Below, piece by piece: positions 1-23,730 of a stretch of DNA of 64,000 nt. The stretch spans positions 45,694,001 to 45,758,000 of the forward strand of contig OZ231128.1 in the NCBI GenBank assembly GCA_965153355.1. Direction: 5' to 3'. The notes below the pieces were generated by a model that saw only the letters and a program-made list of their open reading frames with translations, did not search any database and was not told the origin of the DNA. The position numbers were made by a program, and so were the translations under genes. The DNA is from Flaccisagitta enflata. Its lineage: Eukaryota; Chaetognatha; Sagittoidea; Aphragmophora. How positions within the stretch are numbered: position 1 is the first letter of the stretch; the number at the start of each line of letters is the position of its first letter.

Positions 1-2770
1 GATTGAAGGCTTGAAAAACTGATTAAAAAGTTGGGGAACTATCTCAGCAGTACCCCCTTCAATCTGGCAGTACCCATTTCAAACACGAGATTGAAGTCTT
101 GTTTAACTGATTAAAAAGCTGGGGATCTATCCCAGCAGTACCCTCTTCAATCTGGCAGTACCCCTTATCAACATAAGAGTGGAGCTATAAAAACCTGAAT
201 ACAAAGTTGGGAAACTATCCCAGCAGTACCCCCTTCAATCTGGCAGTACCCCCTTCAAACACGAGATTGAAGGCTTGAAAAACTGATTAAAAAGCTGGGG
301 AACTATCCCAGCAGTACCTCTCTTCAATCTGGCAGTACCCCATATCAACATAAGAGGAGAATACTAAAAAACCTGAATACCAAGTGGGGAACTACCCCAG
401 CAGTACCCCTTCAATCTGGCAGTACCCCATAACTTTAAACTGAAGGCTTGAAAACTTATCAAAAAGTTGGGAAACTATCCCAGCAGTACCCCCTTCAATC
501 TGGCAGTACCCCATCCAAACTTAGATTGAAGGCTGGAAAAACTGATTAAAAAGTTGGGGAACTATCTCAGCAGTACCCCCTTCAATCTGGCAGTACCCCC
601 TTCAAACACGAGATTGAAGTCTTGAAAAACTGATTAAAAAGCTGGGGAACTATCCCAGCAGTACCCCCTTCAATCTGGCAGTACCCCTTATCAACATAAG
701 AGTGGAGCTATAAAAACCTGAATACAAAGTTGGGGAACTATCCCAGCAGTACCCCCTTCAATCTGGCAGTACCCCCTTCAAACACGAGATTGAAGGCTTG
801 AAAAACTGATTAAAAAGCTGGGGAACTATCCCAGCAGTACCCCCTTCAATCTGGCAGTACCCCTTATCAACATAAGAGTGGAGCTATAAAAACCTGAATA
901 CAAAGTTGGGGAACTATCCCAGCAGTACCCCCTTCAATCTGGCAGTACCCCCTCCAAACTTTAGATTGAAGGCTTGAAAAACTGATTAAAAAGTTGGGAA
1001 ACTATCCCAGCAGTACCCCCTTCAATCTGGCAGTACCCCCTCCAAACTTTAGATTGAAGGCTTGAAAAACTGATTAAAAAGTTGGGAAACTATCCCAGCA
1101 GTACCCCCTTCAATCTGGCAGTACCCCTTATCAACATAAGAGTGGAGCTAAAAAAGCCTGAATACAGAGTTGGGGATCTATCCCAGCAGTACCCCCTTCA
1201 ATCTGGCAGTACTCTTCAAACACGAGATTGAAGGCTTGAAAAAACTGAATAAAATGTTGGGAAACTCTCCTAGCAGTACCCCTTCAATCTGGCAGTACCC
1301 TTCAAACACGAGATTGAAGTTTTAAAAACTGATTACAAAGCTGGGAACTATCCTGGCAGTACCTCTTGAATCTGGCAGTACTCTATCAACATAGATGGAG
1401 CTATAAAAACTTGAATACAAAGTTGTGAACTTATCTCCTGCAGTACCCCCTTCAATCTGGCAGTACCTCTCCAAACTTTAGATTGAAGGCTTAAGGAAAA
1501 CTGATTAAAGGGGAAACCATCCCAGCAGTACCCCTTCAATCTGGCAGTACCCTTATCAACATCAGAGTGAGCCATAAAACCTGATTGCCGTTGTGAACTA
1601 TCCCAGTACCCCTTCCAATCTGGCACAGTACCTCTTCCAAACTTAGATCTAAGTCTTGAAAAACTGATTAAAAAGTTGGTTAACTATCCCAGCAGTACCC
1701 CCTTCTATCTGGCAGTACCCCATCCAAACTTAGATTGAAAGCTTGAAAAACTGAGTGAAAAGTTGGGGAACTATCTTAGCAGTACCCCCTTCAATCTGGC
1801 AGTACCCCCTTCAAACACAAGATTGAAGGCTTGAAAAACTGATTAAAAAGCTGGGGAACTATCCCAGCAGTACCCCCTGGAATCTGGCAGTACCCCTTAT
1901 CAACATAAGAGTGGAGCTATAAAATCCTGAATACAAAGTTGGGAAATTATTCCAGCAGTACCCCCTTCAATCTGGCAGTACCCCCTTAAAACATTTTCTT
2001 GAAGGTATAAAAACCTAATTACAAATTTGGGGAACTATCCTAGCAGTACTCCCTTCACTCTGGCAGTACCCCTTCTAATGTAAGAGTTGAGGCATATAAA
2101 ACTGATTAATATGTCGGGGAACCATCCTGCAGTACCCTTCAATCTGGCAGTACCCTTATCAAATATAAGAAGAGAGCTATAAAAACCTGAAAACAAAGTT
2201 GGGGAACTATCCCAGCAGTACCCCCTTCAATCTGGCAGTACTCTCTCCAAACTTTAGATTGAAGGCTTGAAAACCGATTAAAAGTTAGAAACTATCCCAG
2301 CGTACCCCCCTTCAATCTGGCAGTACCCCTTATCAACATAAGAGTGGAGCTATAAAAACCTGAATACAAAGTTGGGGAACTATCCCAGCAGTACCCCCTT
2401 CAATCTGGCAGTACCCCCTTCTAAAATGAGATTGAAGGCTTGAAAACTAACAAAAAGTTGGGGAACTATCCCAGCAGTACCCCTTCCAACTGGCAGTACC
2501 TCTTCCAACACGAGATTGAAGGCTTGAAAACTGAATAAAGATTTGGCTAACTATCCAGCAGTACCCCTTCAATCTAGCAGTACCCCTTCAAACACGAGAG
2601 ATTTGAAGTCTTTGAAAACTGGATTAAAAAGCTGGGGAACTATCCCAGCAGTACCCCTGAATCTGGCAGTACTTTATCAACATAAGAATGGAGCTATAAA
2701 AACCTGAATACAAAGTTGGGGAACTATCCTAGCAGTACCCCTTTCAATCTGGCAGTACCCCCTCCAAGTG
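1..2770. repeat. Satellite array, ~87-bp monomer
   Basis: A tandem array reaches the left edge of the window. The core GGGGAACTATCCCAGCAGTA recurs about every 85-90 bases, followed by a CCCCTTCAATCTGGCAGTAC block. Two spacer types alternate: one contains ACACGAGATTGAAGGCTTG and the other AACATAAGAGTGGAGCTATA. This suggests a higher-order unit of two or three monomers. Copies are well conserved to about 1.2 kb and carry more indels and substitutions from about 1.25 to 2.75 kb. That is the usual pattern of an array edge. Short open frames here are incidental. Confidence 0.93.
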
Positions 2771-2774
2771 TTAG

Positions 2775-3787
<1,013 letters not shown>

Positions 3788-4081
3788 TCCGCATATACAC
3801 GGCCATACTAGGCTGGCTAGACAAGATTAATTTTTATAACCAATCGAGCACAATCAACCATTTTGGTAGAACTGTAAAGGGAATGATGCTAAAACCGCCC
3901 GGAAAATCCGAAAAGAATTGCCGAAAAGTTTTACTGACTGCCAGATAGAGTGCCGGACGGACCGGTCGCAAGCAGCAAGCAGCAAGCAATTCATAGAGCG
4001 AGACAATTGACTGAGGATTGATAACAATAACCAGTTTTAGAATAGTCTCTTTCAATAGATGAGGTTTGGCCGTATCCTCAC
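3788..4081. other. Intron-like sequence downstream of the last visible AEBP2 exon
   Basis: Non-repetitive sequence between the microsatellite and the splice donor of AEBP2 exon 7 (minus strand). I see no coding similarity. It would be the start of the intron leading to the missing C-terminal exons. Confidence 0.5.
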
Positions 4082-14299
<10,218 letters not shown>

Positions 14300-15799
14300 C
14301 GCGGCTACTGCTGTCGATGTTGCTGCTGCTGCTTCTTATTCATCCGACGACGGAAGATGTCACATTTTCCAAGCTCCAACTAGGCGGCCGCGCGAGGGGA
14401 AAGAATAAAGATGATATTCCTGAAGAAAAGAAAAAAAAGGGAGAAATATGATAAACTTATTGCAATAAATGATAATCTATGATAAATGCCATTATGATAA
14501 ATGCCATTTGCGAAAAGATCGTCAAGGCTTTGAAGCAGTACAGCTGAACAGAGGGACGGATTGTTTTCGAATATGATACAGTCAACTAAATGTCGGTTGA
14601 GTTTTGTCGTTCAACTCGATGGCTGACTCCCATTTGTGTTACTTTTTTTTATATAAGGAGACAACTTTTTTGAACTCAGCCTGGGTGTCGTTAAATTTTA
14701 GGCCGTTTTCAGCCTGAAATTCTCTTTAAAGTGTTCTTAATTTCTTCTATGTTCATATATATATAAATTGTATATACAAACCTTATTTGGAACAGTTGTA
14801 TTTTGAACTTGAGCATTATCATGTTTTTTTTTTTAATATAATGCCTGATTTCAAAGCCTAACTAAAAAAAGAAATTATTTTTCAAGAAAAACAACCCATA
14901 TTTCTGTAAAAAATTGAATAAAATTTATGTTTTAGATAAGAAACTAAAACAAAATTGTGGGCAGTGGGAAACAAAATTGTGGGCAGTGGGCCAGATGGTA
15001 TTCAAATGAACTGAGCTGAGCTTCGGTAGCAATGTGACTCGAAAAAAAAACATAAGTCGCGTGCGTCGGCACTTGCAAAGAAAGTCATGCAGCAGACAGA
15101 CAAGCATTTTTCAAAGACATATTTTAAATGACTGTTACTCCACAAAGTTTTTTGTCTACCATACAGAGACATAAGCACACTTCAAAAAGCCTTTAAAACA
15201 GATTTGTGTTAGACCGACCTACCGACGGACCGACGGACCGACCGAAAAGTGGTTCATAGAGTCGCGTAGCACGCGACTAAAAAAACAACAACAATGACGG
15301 TTAGAGGATGAAAAGGACGCGTAGCACGAGGCTTACATACGACGGAAAGAAAACTGTTTTTTTTTTTTGCAACCGGACTATCCAGCCAACTTGAAGACGG
15401 GACTCGCGAAGTATTTAATCAACAAAGGGCAAAAAAAGCTGATCTTGCTCTCATTCTTAATTCTTATGCGTTTTCTTTCGTTTTCTTTTTCTTTTTTCTT
15501 CATTCAAAAATTAATGCGAACCTAATTTTTTTTATTTCTTCTTTTCTTTTTTCCAGAGTTATTATTCCTATTCTCCCCAAAAGGCAAAGCAACTCGAGAG
15601 TGAAAAATGTTTTACAAACGATCCTAAATCGCTTTTTTGTCTCCCGAAGGTAAAATTGCGTCAAATTCTTTTCATTTTCTTGCTGTTTTTGTTCTTTTAG
15701 TTTTACTGATCTCGCTTTGCGTTTGAATAGCCGATTTTATGGGTCAAAATCCTTTCTTGTCGAAGGCGATGAGGAGCCTGGCCTCGGGGGTGACGTTTA

Positions 15800-15804
<5 letters not shown>
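14300..15804. other. AEBP2 upstream region, no gene seen
   Basis: Sequence 5' of the AEBP2 start. A short GC-rich patch with GCGGCCGCGCG lies at 14389-14399 and could belong to the promoter or 5' UTR; this is speculative. The rest is AT-rich with homopolymers, a 25-bp direct duplication at about 14950-14995, and a family A fragment. Confidence 0.5.
15207..15283 (+). mobile_element. Family A dispersed repeat, 3' fragment
   Basis: GACCGACCTACCGACGGACC-type tetramers followed by the terminal hairpin GTCGCGTAGCACGCGACTAA. Confidence 0.7.

Positions 15805-15885
<81 letters not shown>
15805..15885 (+). repeat. (GA)n microsatellite
   Basis: About 40 uninterrupted GA units. Confidence 0.97.
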
Positions 15886-15887
<2 letters not shown>

Positions 15888-16960
15888 GGATTAAAAAGTT
15901 GTATAAAAGTGCAAATCGGTTCGAAGTTGAATGTTGAGATTATGTAAGAGACGGAGCAGAGGGTTCGTCACGACCCAGAGTAAAAGATTAGAGAGAGACA
16001 AATACGTAACGCGGGGTTACAATACCATGGCGGACGGGTGGGGCGGATGGCGCACAACCCCTTCCGTGGACAACGTTTGCAGGCGAAACGTTTTTCTTCC
16101 AATTTCAAGCGTGGACTGACTGACTGACTAACAAAAGGACGGGCAAAGCAGTACACTGAACCGCGAGTCCGCGAATGAAAACTGGACTTTGAGTTTAAGA
16201 TGACAGGCACGTTAGTGTTCGTATTTCGGACATCTCCATTATAACCTAAGAAAAACAGATGTCAGTTTAACATGTTAATTTCGGTTTCAAGCTGATGAGG
16301 ATGAAAGTAAACGCTGATTGTAAGTCGATATCTGAGTGACACACCTTCCCTTCCCTCGCGAACTTGGTAGAGTCTTCAGAGCTGAGTACACTTTACCGAG
16401 GTCATGCGAGTGCAAGCGGCGGAAACCAGAAGCAAATAATGGAAAATGAATCAAAGATTAGTCTGCAAAGCACACACACTGCGCCTGTCATGATGCCTAG
16501 AATGGTGAAAAAGTACCTTACCGTATTTCCTCTAATTAGCGCCCCTCCTCTAATTAACGCCGCCTCTTTTGAAAAATAATTTTTATTTCAACTAATAACT
16601 TTTTTATTGAAAATTATCATATATACAGGTTTTCATTGCATTCTTTATTTTTTTGAATTTCCTATGTGGATTTTTCTGTTAAAATCACATAATTTCATCA
16701 TTTTCTACTCTATATTTTTTATTTCACTTTATTTTTCAAAATCATATTCTTCGTCTGATAAGCTACAAAGGGCGCTAATTAGAAGGTAAAACAGATAATT
16801 TTTTAAGCGCTCCGGGCGCTAATTGGAGAAAATACAGTAATTGTTTTATTCTTTCATGAAAACATTTAAATATGCAGTTGAAGAATTTCAAATCAATCCA
16901 GAATTATAAAGATAGTCTAGTTGAAATTTCAAAAAATAATGAAAATAAAGAATTAATAAA
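15886..16960. other. No gene seen
   Basis: Mixed AT-rich sequence. A short partial inverted repeat lies around 16520-16840 (CTCTAATTAGCGCC against GGCGCTAATTGGAG). No coding homology recognised. Confidence 0.5.
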
Positions 16961-17166
16961 ACAAGGCCGGATACACGGCTACCCCAGTCGCGTGCGGGGG
17001 GCAGGGGCTATATTGGAGGTCACTTGATCATTTGGGCAGGAGCAATAAGGCAAAAACCCCCATTAACGCTGAAAAAGTAAAGTGTGACGGACTGACGGAC
17101 GGACGGACCGACGGACCAACGGGCAGAGGGACGGACCGACAGAAGTCGCGTGCTACGCGACTAAAA
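16961..17166 (+). mobile_element. Family A dispersed repeat, full copy
   Basis: Starts ACAAGGCCGGATACACGGCT and has the CCCCAGTCGCGTGCGGG block, GGACGGACGG tetramers and the terminal hairpin GTCGCGTGCTACGCGAC followed by TAAAA. This is the clearest copy for defining both ends. Confidence 0.85.
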
Positions 17167-17458
17167 ATTTTATGAGAAGATTTTTATAGGAATTGTCTCA
17201 GTTTAATTTCTTGCTCACTTTAAATGTGGATCTTAATTGATTTTAAAATTCTATAGCATTTATATAAAGAAATTTTATACAAAATAGAAAAGATCGTTTT
17301 CACCATTCTAGGCATCCTGACAAGCGTTATACACACCCGAGTCACGCATATACACACATTTATGCTCATCTCTTCATCCAGCGTGAAATTCAACGAGTAC
17401 TTAAAAGAAATGATTCACTGTCAGAAATAACAAGACCAAACTTCCGGCACAAAAGTCA

Positions 17459-17460
<2 letters not shown>

Positions 17461-17527
<67 letters not shown>

Positions 17528-17545
17528 AAGAGAGAAAGAAAGAAG

Positions 17546-17608
<63 letters not shown>

Positions 17609-17611
17609 AAG
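17461..17611 (+). repeat. (GA)n / GAAA microsatellite
   Basis: Two long (GA)n runs separated by a short GAAA-type block. Confidence 0.96.
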
Positions 17612-17975
17612 ACGGAAAGGAATACATTACAGGGGTGTATAAAGCTGAGTATGTACGTTTTGAATGAATTACTGAATGAGTTAATGAATGTACGACGCCA
17701 TGAAATAGAAAATGGGGATGTATGCGAGGTAATAGAAATGAAAATGACTGACACCAAATCAGGAGTTTTGCGACCAATCGACTGATGGACAGACACGACC
17801 ACCAAAAGCGAGGGAAAAAGGTAGATGGTTTGACATCATAGTTGAATAGATTGATTGATAGATACATAGAATAACGATAACGAAAAGAATGAAATTAAGT
17901 CATCCAAGGACCCCATATGGTCAGCGGTAGCCGTACCTCCGCATGATTGCGTTTTTTTGGTAATGGCAAAGAAGA

Positions 17976-18110
17976 AAGAAAACAAGGCCGGATACACGGT
18001 AGAGGGAGTAAAAGATGAGTTTTTCTGAGAAAATCCTCGTATAGGTGATAAATGATTACGGACCAACGGACTAACGGACCAACGGACCAACGGACGGACC
18101 AACGGAGAAA
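17976..18110 (+). mobile_element. Family A fragment, 5' end and tetramers
   Basis: Starts AAACAAGGCCGGATACACGG and later has CGGACCAACGGAC tetramers. The terminal hairpin is absent, so it is truncated or rearranged. Confidence 0.6.
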
Positions 18111-19850
18111 AGTTGGGAGGGTTTGGTCATACTTCAGAGGATTGATTTCAAGCCTATATGCTATAAGATGGGAATCAGGCATGAGAGGACTAATTTAGAG
18201 CCTGAGAGGGCTTACATATATATGTGGAACTAATCTCAGGACCGATTTCAGGGGTGAGAGGGGTTATTTCAAGCTTCATGCTCCAAATGCCAAGTTTTAG
18301 GTCTTGAGAAACTAGATTGGGGATTCTAGCCTCGGTGGAAGGGGGTGGGTTAACTTTCATATTAAGATTCAATCTTTTCTTCTACAAGATATTGGTCTGA
18401 GAGGGCCGCTGCCCAAAAAGGATTTAAAGCAGAGGATTGTGAGTGCAGTGACTGGAATAAACAGAAAATCGAGGGTGAGAAAATCGAGGGTGTTACATCT
18501 TTGTCGAGATTTTTAGAATTGAGACCGAGTTAAAAATCCTCAAGAGAAGAGATCTGACAAGATGAGAAGATTGAGAACGACTCGAGAACTTTAAATGAAC
18601 AAATTTAAGTCGCGTTTAAAACTTTAAATGACAATGACAGATGAGTACGTAATTACTTACACGAGGAAGCAGCAGAGAGACTTCATACAGTTCATACTAG
18701 AGTTGATAAATGATAATGAAGAGAGAAATGTATGCGAGAGAAATGTATGCAAAATCGAGAAACCAGTGGCTGTCGCCAAACATGCTAATTGCTGGTTTTA
18801 TATGATTATATTCAATAAAAATATTTCATAATAAAAATATAAAAAAATATTACTCATCAGGCAAATCAAGCCGGCAGTAGAATCTGAGCGAGAATCTAGT
18901 CAGTACAGTAACAATCTCGGCCCCAGCGGCATTTTTTATTCTCTCTCGGAATTTTTTTTTCAACTGGTCACGAGAAAAAGTTTCGCAGCCTGATGGCGCA
19001 AATTTACTGAGTTTAATCTAGCACCAGAAAATCGGAGATGAGTAGTGAATTAGAATTGACTTTCGCAGCAGGGGACAAAAAAAAAAGTTGATCTGTTCGC
19101 AAAATATGACTATCATTTCAACGGAATTTGGCCTCCCGTATGCCTATTAGTACGCGCTAGATCGCCAGAACTCTGCAATCGAGTTGCTCGAGTTAAAAAG
19201 GGGCATCGGGACGTGTATTTGGATATCCCTGCGGTCGGACGCTCAAGCTAAAATCAACTTTTTAGTCACATGCTATATGACGCTATATCTGTCCATTCGT
19301 CCGGCGGACGACGCTTATGAGATTTTTTAAATTTTCACTTCCCCCCAAAAACCCCATGCTCTATCACTGCCCCTGCCGATCCGCACGTTTCTGGCCTCCG
19401 CACGTTTCTGGCCGTGTTAAAACTGAAGAAAAATGCATGTGTCTATTCATGATAATATCATTAAAGTTAGTCATTTTGAGTCTGACATTGGGACCCGATG
19501 CCCCGCTTATTTGCTACCCTCCACTGTTGCCATGAGCTGGCAAGAGTGATGAGATGATATCGACGACGACAATGAAAAAAACGACGATGATGAAAACAAC
19601 AACTAGCATGACGGTGATGAAGACGACAGTAATGAATACAACGGTGATAAATTTATGCGACGGTGATGAAGACAACGGCGATGATACTTATGATGATGAG
19701 CAACATGGAGGAAAGCTCGGAACCTATCGACTCCCTCACCGACAGCAACCAGACGGGCAGACCCGGGGAAATTTCCATCCCAAAAAGTCAAGTAGGCTCC
19801 TTACTATCCATAAGCGACTTTCTAGTCTAACAATAAGTTGGAAACGATTT
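18111..19850. other. No gene seen
   Basis: Unique-looking sequence. The left part contains degenerate units with GAGAGG and CCTGAGA. A GAC/GAT-rich stretch lies at about 19550-19700. A short end-fragment GGGCCGCTGCCCAAAAAGGA at about 18401 resembles the ends of the 50.8-51.2 kb repeat. Confidence 0.5.
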
Positions 19851-19858
19851 GACATTAC

Positions 19859-20839
19859 CAGGCCTTAATTTAGTGATTCTGTAGAGCGTGCACGCCGGGC
19901 ACGCTCCTCACAATTTTAGCGTGCCCGACAGAGAATGAGCATGCCCGGTTTTCAAATTCATTTTCCATTCACATCATACAATGAGACAAAAAATTATGCG
20001 CATTCACTCAGCAACATAATGCGGTATGATTCAAATGCTGTTGCATGTAAACCATTGTTTGATCAACATATTTAAGCAATTAGGGATGAATTAATGAACC
20101 ATTGAGTGAATGAAAGAAACTGAGATCAACAATTCATTTACCTGTAGGAGTTGTTATTTAGGAATATTTTTAGGTTTATAAAAGAAATTCAAAGGATTCA
20201 ATTTCTTTTTTGGAAGAATGAATTACTGCATGACTGAATGGAAAAATAACCAACTTTATAAAAAAAAGAAAGAAAAAATAAAGTGAGAAAAAAAAGAAAG
20301 TAATAAAGAAAGAAAGATAGAAAGAAAGGAAGAAAGAAAGAATGAAGAGGGGAATGCATGGATGAATAAATCAAAGAATCAACCAAATTTATAAATAAAA
20401 GAAAGAAAGAAAGAGAAAAAAAAGAATGAAGGACGAAATGGATGGATGGACAAAGCAAAGAATCAATCAAATTTATTAATGAAAAAAAGAAAGGGAGAAA
20501 GAATGACAGAAAGAAAGAAGGAAAGAAACAAAAAAAGAAAAAAAGAAAGAAAAAAAAATAAAGAAACAAAGAAACAAAGAAAAAAAGCAAGAAAAAAAGA
20601 AAGAAAGTAAGAAAAAAAAAAGAATGGAGGGAATGTATGGATGGACATATCCAAGAATCAATCTAATGAATCAATGAATATTCTTTAAGCAATCAAATAA
20701 AAATAATCAATCTTGATGATATTTAGTAAGCCTGAAGTGATAAGAGAGTGCCAGCCGGGCACGCCATCAGCAAAAACAGCGTGCCCGACAGTAAAACAGA
20801 GTGCCACGGGCACGCGGGCACGCTCTAGATTAAGGCCTG
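19859..20839. mobile_element. Non-autonomous hAT-like element with 8-bp target duplication
   Basis: Terminal inverted repeat CAGGCCTTAAT with exact 8-bp direct repeats GACATTAC outside both ends (19851-19858 and 20840-20847). Subterminal GC-rich motifs CGTGCCCG(A/G) and GCCGGGCACGC recur near both ends in inverted orientation, as expected for transposase-binding repeats. The interior is an AAAG-rich purine tract (about 20250-20635) with no transposase. The 8-bp duplication is the hallmark of hAT elements. Confidence 0.85.
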
Positions 20840-21004
20840 GACATTACCGTAACAGATTTAATGTATCAGATATAATGTATCGCTACTAAATCTAACAGTA
20901 AGGATTACCGCGCATTTGACCAAACACGCAAAGGTGCTGCCTTTTCCATCGAGGCAATGGAGATTTCGCTGGTTCCGTGGATTAGCAACTGTCGCCGCAT
21001 CTCC

Positions 21005-21006
<2 letters not shown>

Positions 21007-21072
<66 letters not shown>

Positions 21073-21073
21073 C
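21007..21073 (+). repeat. (GA)n-(GACA)n microsatellite
   Basis: GA run followed by GACA units. Confidence 0.95.
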
Positions 21074-21338
21074 AGAGCGCTATGTACATTAATTCACACT
21101 ATTCGCAAAGCGTCAGAATATTTGCACACGCGCACATACACGGAGGAATTATCACTTAGACTCAAAAGTAATCACACACACATATATGACATCAGGATCC
21201 ACGTTAATGGTCGCGGCGTGTGAGGACAACAGCAAAGTTATGTCGTGTGGATTTTCAAACTTTGAGAACGGTGTGTAAAAAGAAATATTACCTGAACCGA
21301 CAGACATGCAGACCAGACCACACTGACCCACACGCATA

Positions 21339-21992
21339 CAGTACCTTCCGAGCAAACCCGGCTAAAACTAGAGGATAAATTTTTATTATTTTAATCTTAT
21401 TTTCAAAACTTCATTTTTGTATCCAACTTAATTAAAAGATACTCAATTCCTTGAACATATCTTGCTGTCAAAAAAAAACATGTGAACTCAAAGTGCATGA
21501 AGTCATCAACTTGTAGTGTTTTAACCGAGACCATTGGATTCAGCAGAAAATTTTACCTAACCAAGACAAGAACAATTCAATCAGATAATTATTTTAGATT
21601 TTATGGCCATTTAAAGTTTTTAAAGACAATTGTCCTAAGTTATTTTAAGACAATTGTCCTTAAAAACTTATAAAAACTGTAGAACCTGTAAAGATTATCT
21701 GATTGAGGTGTTTATGTTGTCTAGGATAAGTAATATTTTCTGCCAAATCTGAGTTAGAATACTTCTGCCAAATCTGAGTTAAAACACTTCTGCCAAGTCT
21801 GAGTTAAAACACTTCAAAATGATATATTCATAGACTTTGGTTTCAGGAGTTTTTTTTTAACAGCCAAATATATTCAAGGAATTAAGTATCCTTTAATTAA
21901 GTTATATAAAAAAAAACAAAGATAAAGAAATAAAAAAAAAAATTACAAAAATTAATCCTCCAGTTTTAGCCGGGTGTGCTCGGAAGGTACTA
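21339..21992. mobile_element. Palindromic MITE, TA-flanked
   Basis: Ends read (C/T)AGTACCTTCCGAGCA inwards, continuing with CCGGCTAAAACT. TA lies outside at 21337-21338 and 21993-21994. Arms pair almost throughout, for example CTTAATTAAA..GATACT..AATTCCTTGAA on each side, and meet near 21650. No coding capacity. Confidence 0.85.
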
Positions 21993-21999
21993 TAGCAAA

Positions 22000-22795
22000 A
22001 ACACACAGGTACAGGTTGGCACATAAGAAGTTATTTAGCGGCTTTCTTTGTCACGTGCGCTACATTGGGCAACTCTCGTCTACGTCGTTCGCGGCGTCAA
22101 AGACACATTGCATTGGATATGACTTTGATGTACCGTGTAATATCGTTTTTCAATTGTTACTTGCGGACTCGCAACACTAAAAGAGACTTTGTCCGTCCGT
22201 CGATCTGTTTGTCTGTCACGCTTGAGTTGAAATCGCGAAAACGCGCATTTATGAACTGTTGATGTGATTGTCCTAAGAAGGGGTGGGTGAGGTGAGGATG
22301 GGGGTTGGACGCCGCTGTCCATGTGTCCGGGATGTAACTGTGAGCCCGAATCACTTGTTGAAGACTAATGTGAATTTTGTTTTGGCCAAATGTTACATTC
22401 GCGCGGTGGGTTACCGGGGAAATTTAAGTAGGGTAAGGGGTGGCGTAATAGTTAGGTATTGGGTTGAGGATACAGTTGCGGTTTTGGATTTGTGCCAAAG
22501 ATATAATGGCTTTTTGTTGAAACAACCATTTAATGCAATCAATGTTATTGAAGGGGTGTCTATAATTGAGTCGCCCTTGATCCCCCTCCCCCACCCCCGC
22601 CTTTAAATTTCTTCCCCGCAATGAGTCATGGCGCATTTAAAAATCAATGATTTTCTGCCCCCTAAGACCATGAAACAGTGTATTTAAGGTTGAAGGAGTG
22701 TTAAATAGTGTTTTACTAATCAGTTTTTTATGATTTGGTACTGCAAAAAATTATATTTTCCCCAAATTTTCTTTTTTTTTTTTTCTCTTTTAATT
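22000..22795. other. No gene; divergent family A traces
   Basis: Contains ACTTGCGGACTCGCAACACT at about 22160 followed by GTCCGTCCGTCGATC, a divergent minus-orientation family A end. The rest is unremarkable. Confidence 0.5.
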
Positions 22796-22945
22796 TGCGG
22801 ACACGCAACTCTATAAGAATAACTGTCCGTTGGTTGGTTGGTTGGTTGGTTGGTCGTTGGTCATCACGCTCGAGCTGGCAGGAAAAACCGCATTTCCGCC
22901 CCTGCCCACCCGTCTGCAACTGGTGGCCGTGTATCTGGCCTTATT
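22796..22945 (-). mobile_element. Family A dispersed repeat, minus orientation
   Basis: Starts with GCGGACACGCAACTCTA, then GGTTGGTTGG tetramers, CCCCTGCCCACCCGTCTGCA, and ends GGCCGTGTATCTGGCCTTAT, the complement of the family A 5' end. Confidence 0.75.
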
Positions 22946-23360
22946 CCCTCTTTGATTCCCTTCCCCATCTCCAAATCGTTCGATCTCCCGCCCCCCCCCC
23001 TCCAGGGGAGGGGAAAACTCATAGACAGGCCTGCATATTTTTGTTACTTGTGAGCACGTTTTGGTTTTGGATGCGTTATAGGAAGGGCGAGGCAAACTTA
23101 AGAGTGTGTTTAGTGAGGGCCAAATCAAGACCGCACGGGACCATACTGGTGGACGAACAGGGTTAATTACCGGAATGTGTTTCAACTCCTGCTGTACTAT
23201 AGTTATTTCGATTGTGCGTGTCAGCATATTTTTTGCTGACATTTTCAGGTTTTCGTGTTTATGCTCTTATCAAATTGATCATGTTCAAAGAAATACAGAT
23301 ATAAAGCATCACTCATGAATTATGATTTTGTTTCAATTATTACAAAACCAATGATATTAC
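22946..23360. other. No gene seen
   Basis: Unassigned sequence between two repeats; no coding homology. Confidence 0.45.
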
Positions 23361-23730
23361 AGTGAGAGGGGCCGTCGAAATCGCTAGCACCCCTACCTGC
23401 AGCCGAAATGGTTTCTACCAAACGGACAATAAAGTTGGTGCCCCACAACTTGTCCCAATTCAATTCCCGCCATCAAGGCAATTTTGTATTTTCAACCTAG
23501 TTATCAAGATACAGCCCTTTTTAGGGTAAAAATCAGCCATTTTCTGAGGTGTTGATTTTGCCTAGTTTTATGACTGATATCTTCAGAACGAGGAGGAAAT
23601 TTGAAAAACGCCTCGATGGCGGGAATAACATATTGGAGATAAGCTTAATGCCAGTAACTCAATTGTCTCTGTAATATTGTCCATCCAGGCTGTGGGTAGG
23701 GTTGCTAGCGATTTTGCTGCCCCTCTCACT
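23361..23730. mobile_element. Inverted-repeat MITE
   Basis: Ends AGTGAGAGGGGC at both sides, inverted, continuing AAATCGCTAGCA..CCCTACC..CAGCC in both arms. About 370 bases. The target duplication is not clear. Confidence 0.7.

Noticed and set aside
1-2770. Regularly spaced repeats as a CRISPR array
   Set aside because: Spacers are themselves repeated and related; this is a eukaryotic satellite, and no cas genes are present.
16961-17166. Family A hairpin as a bacterial-type terminator or tRNA-derived SINE
   Set aside because: Eukaryotic context, and no A/B box promoter (no GGTTCGAANCC-type B box) was seen.
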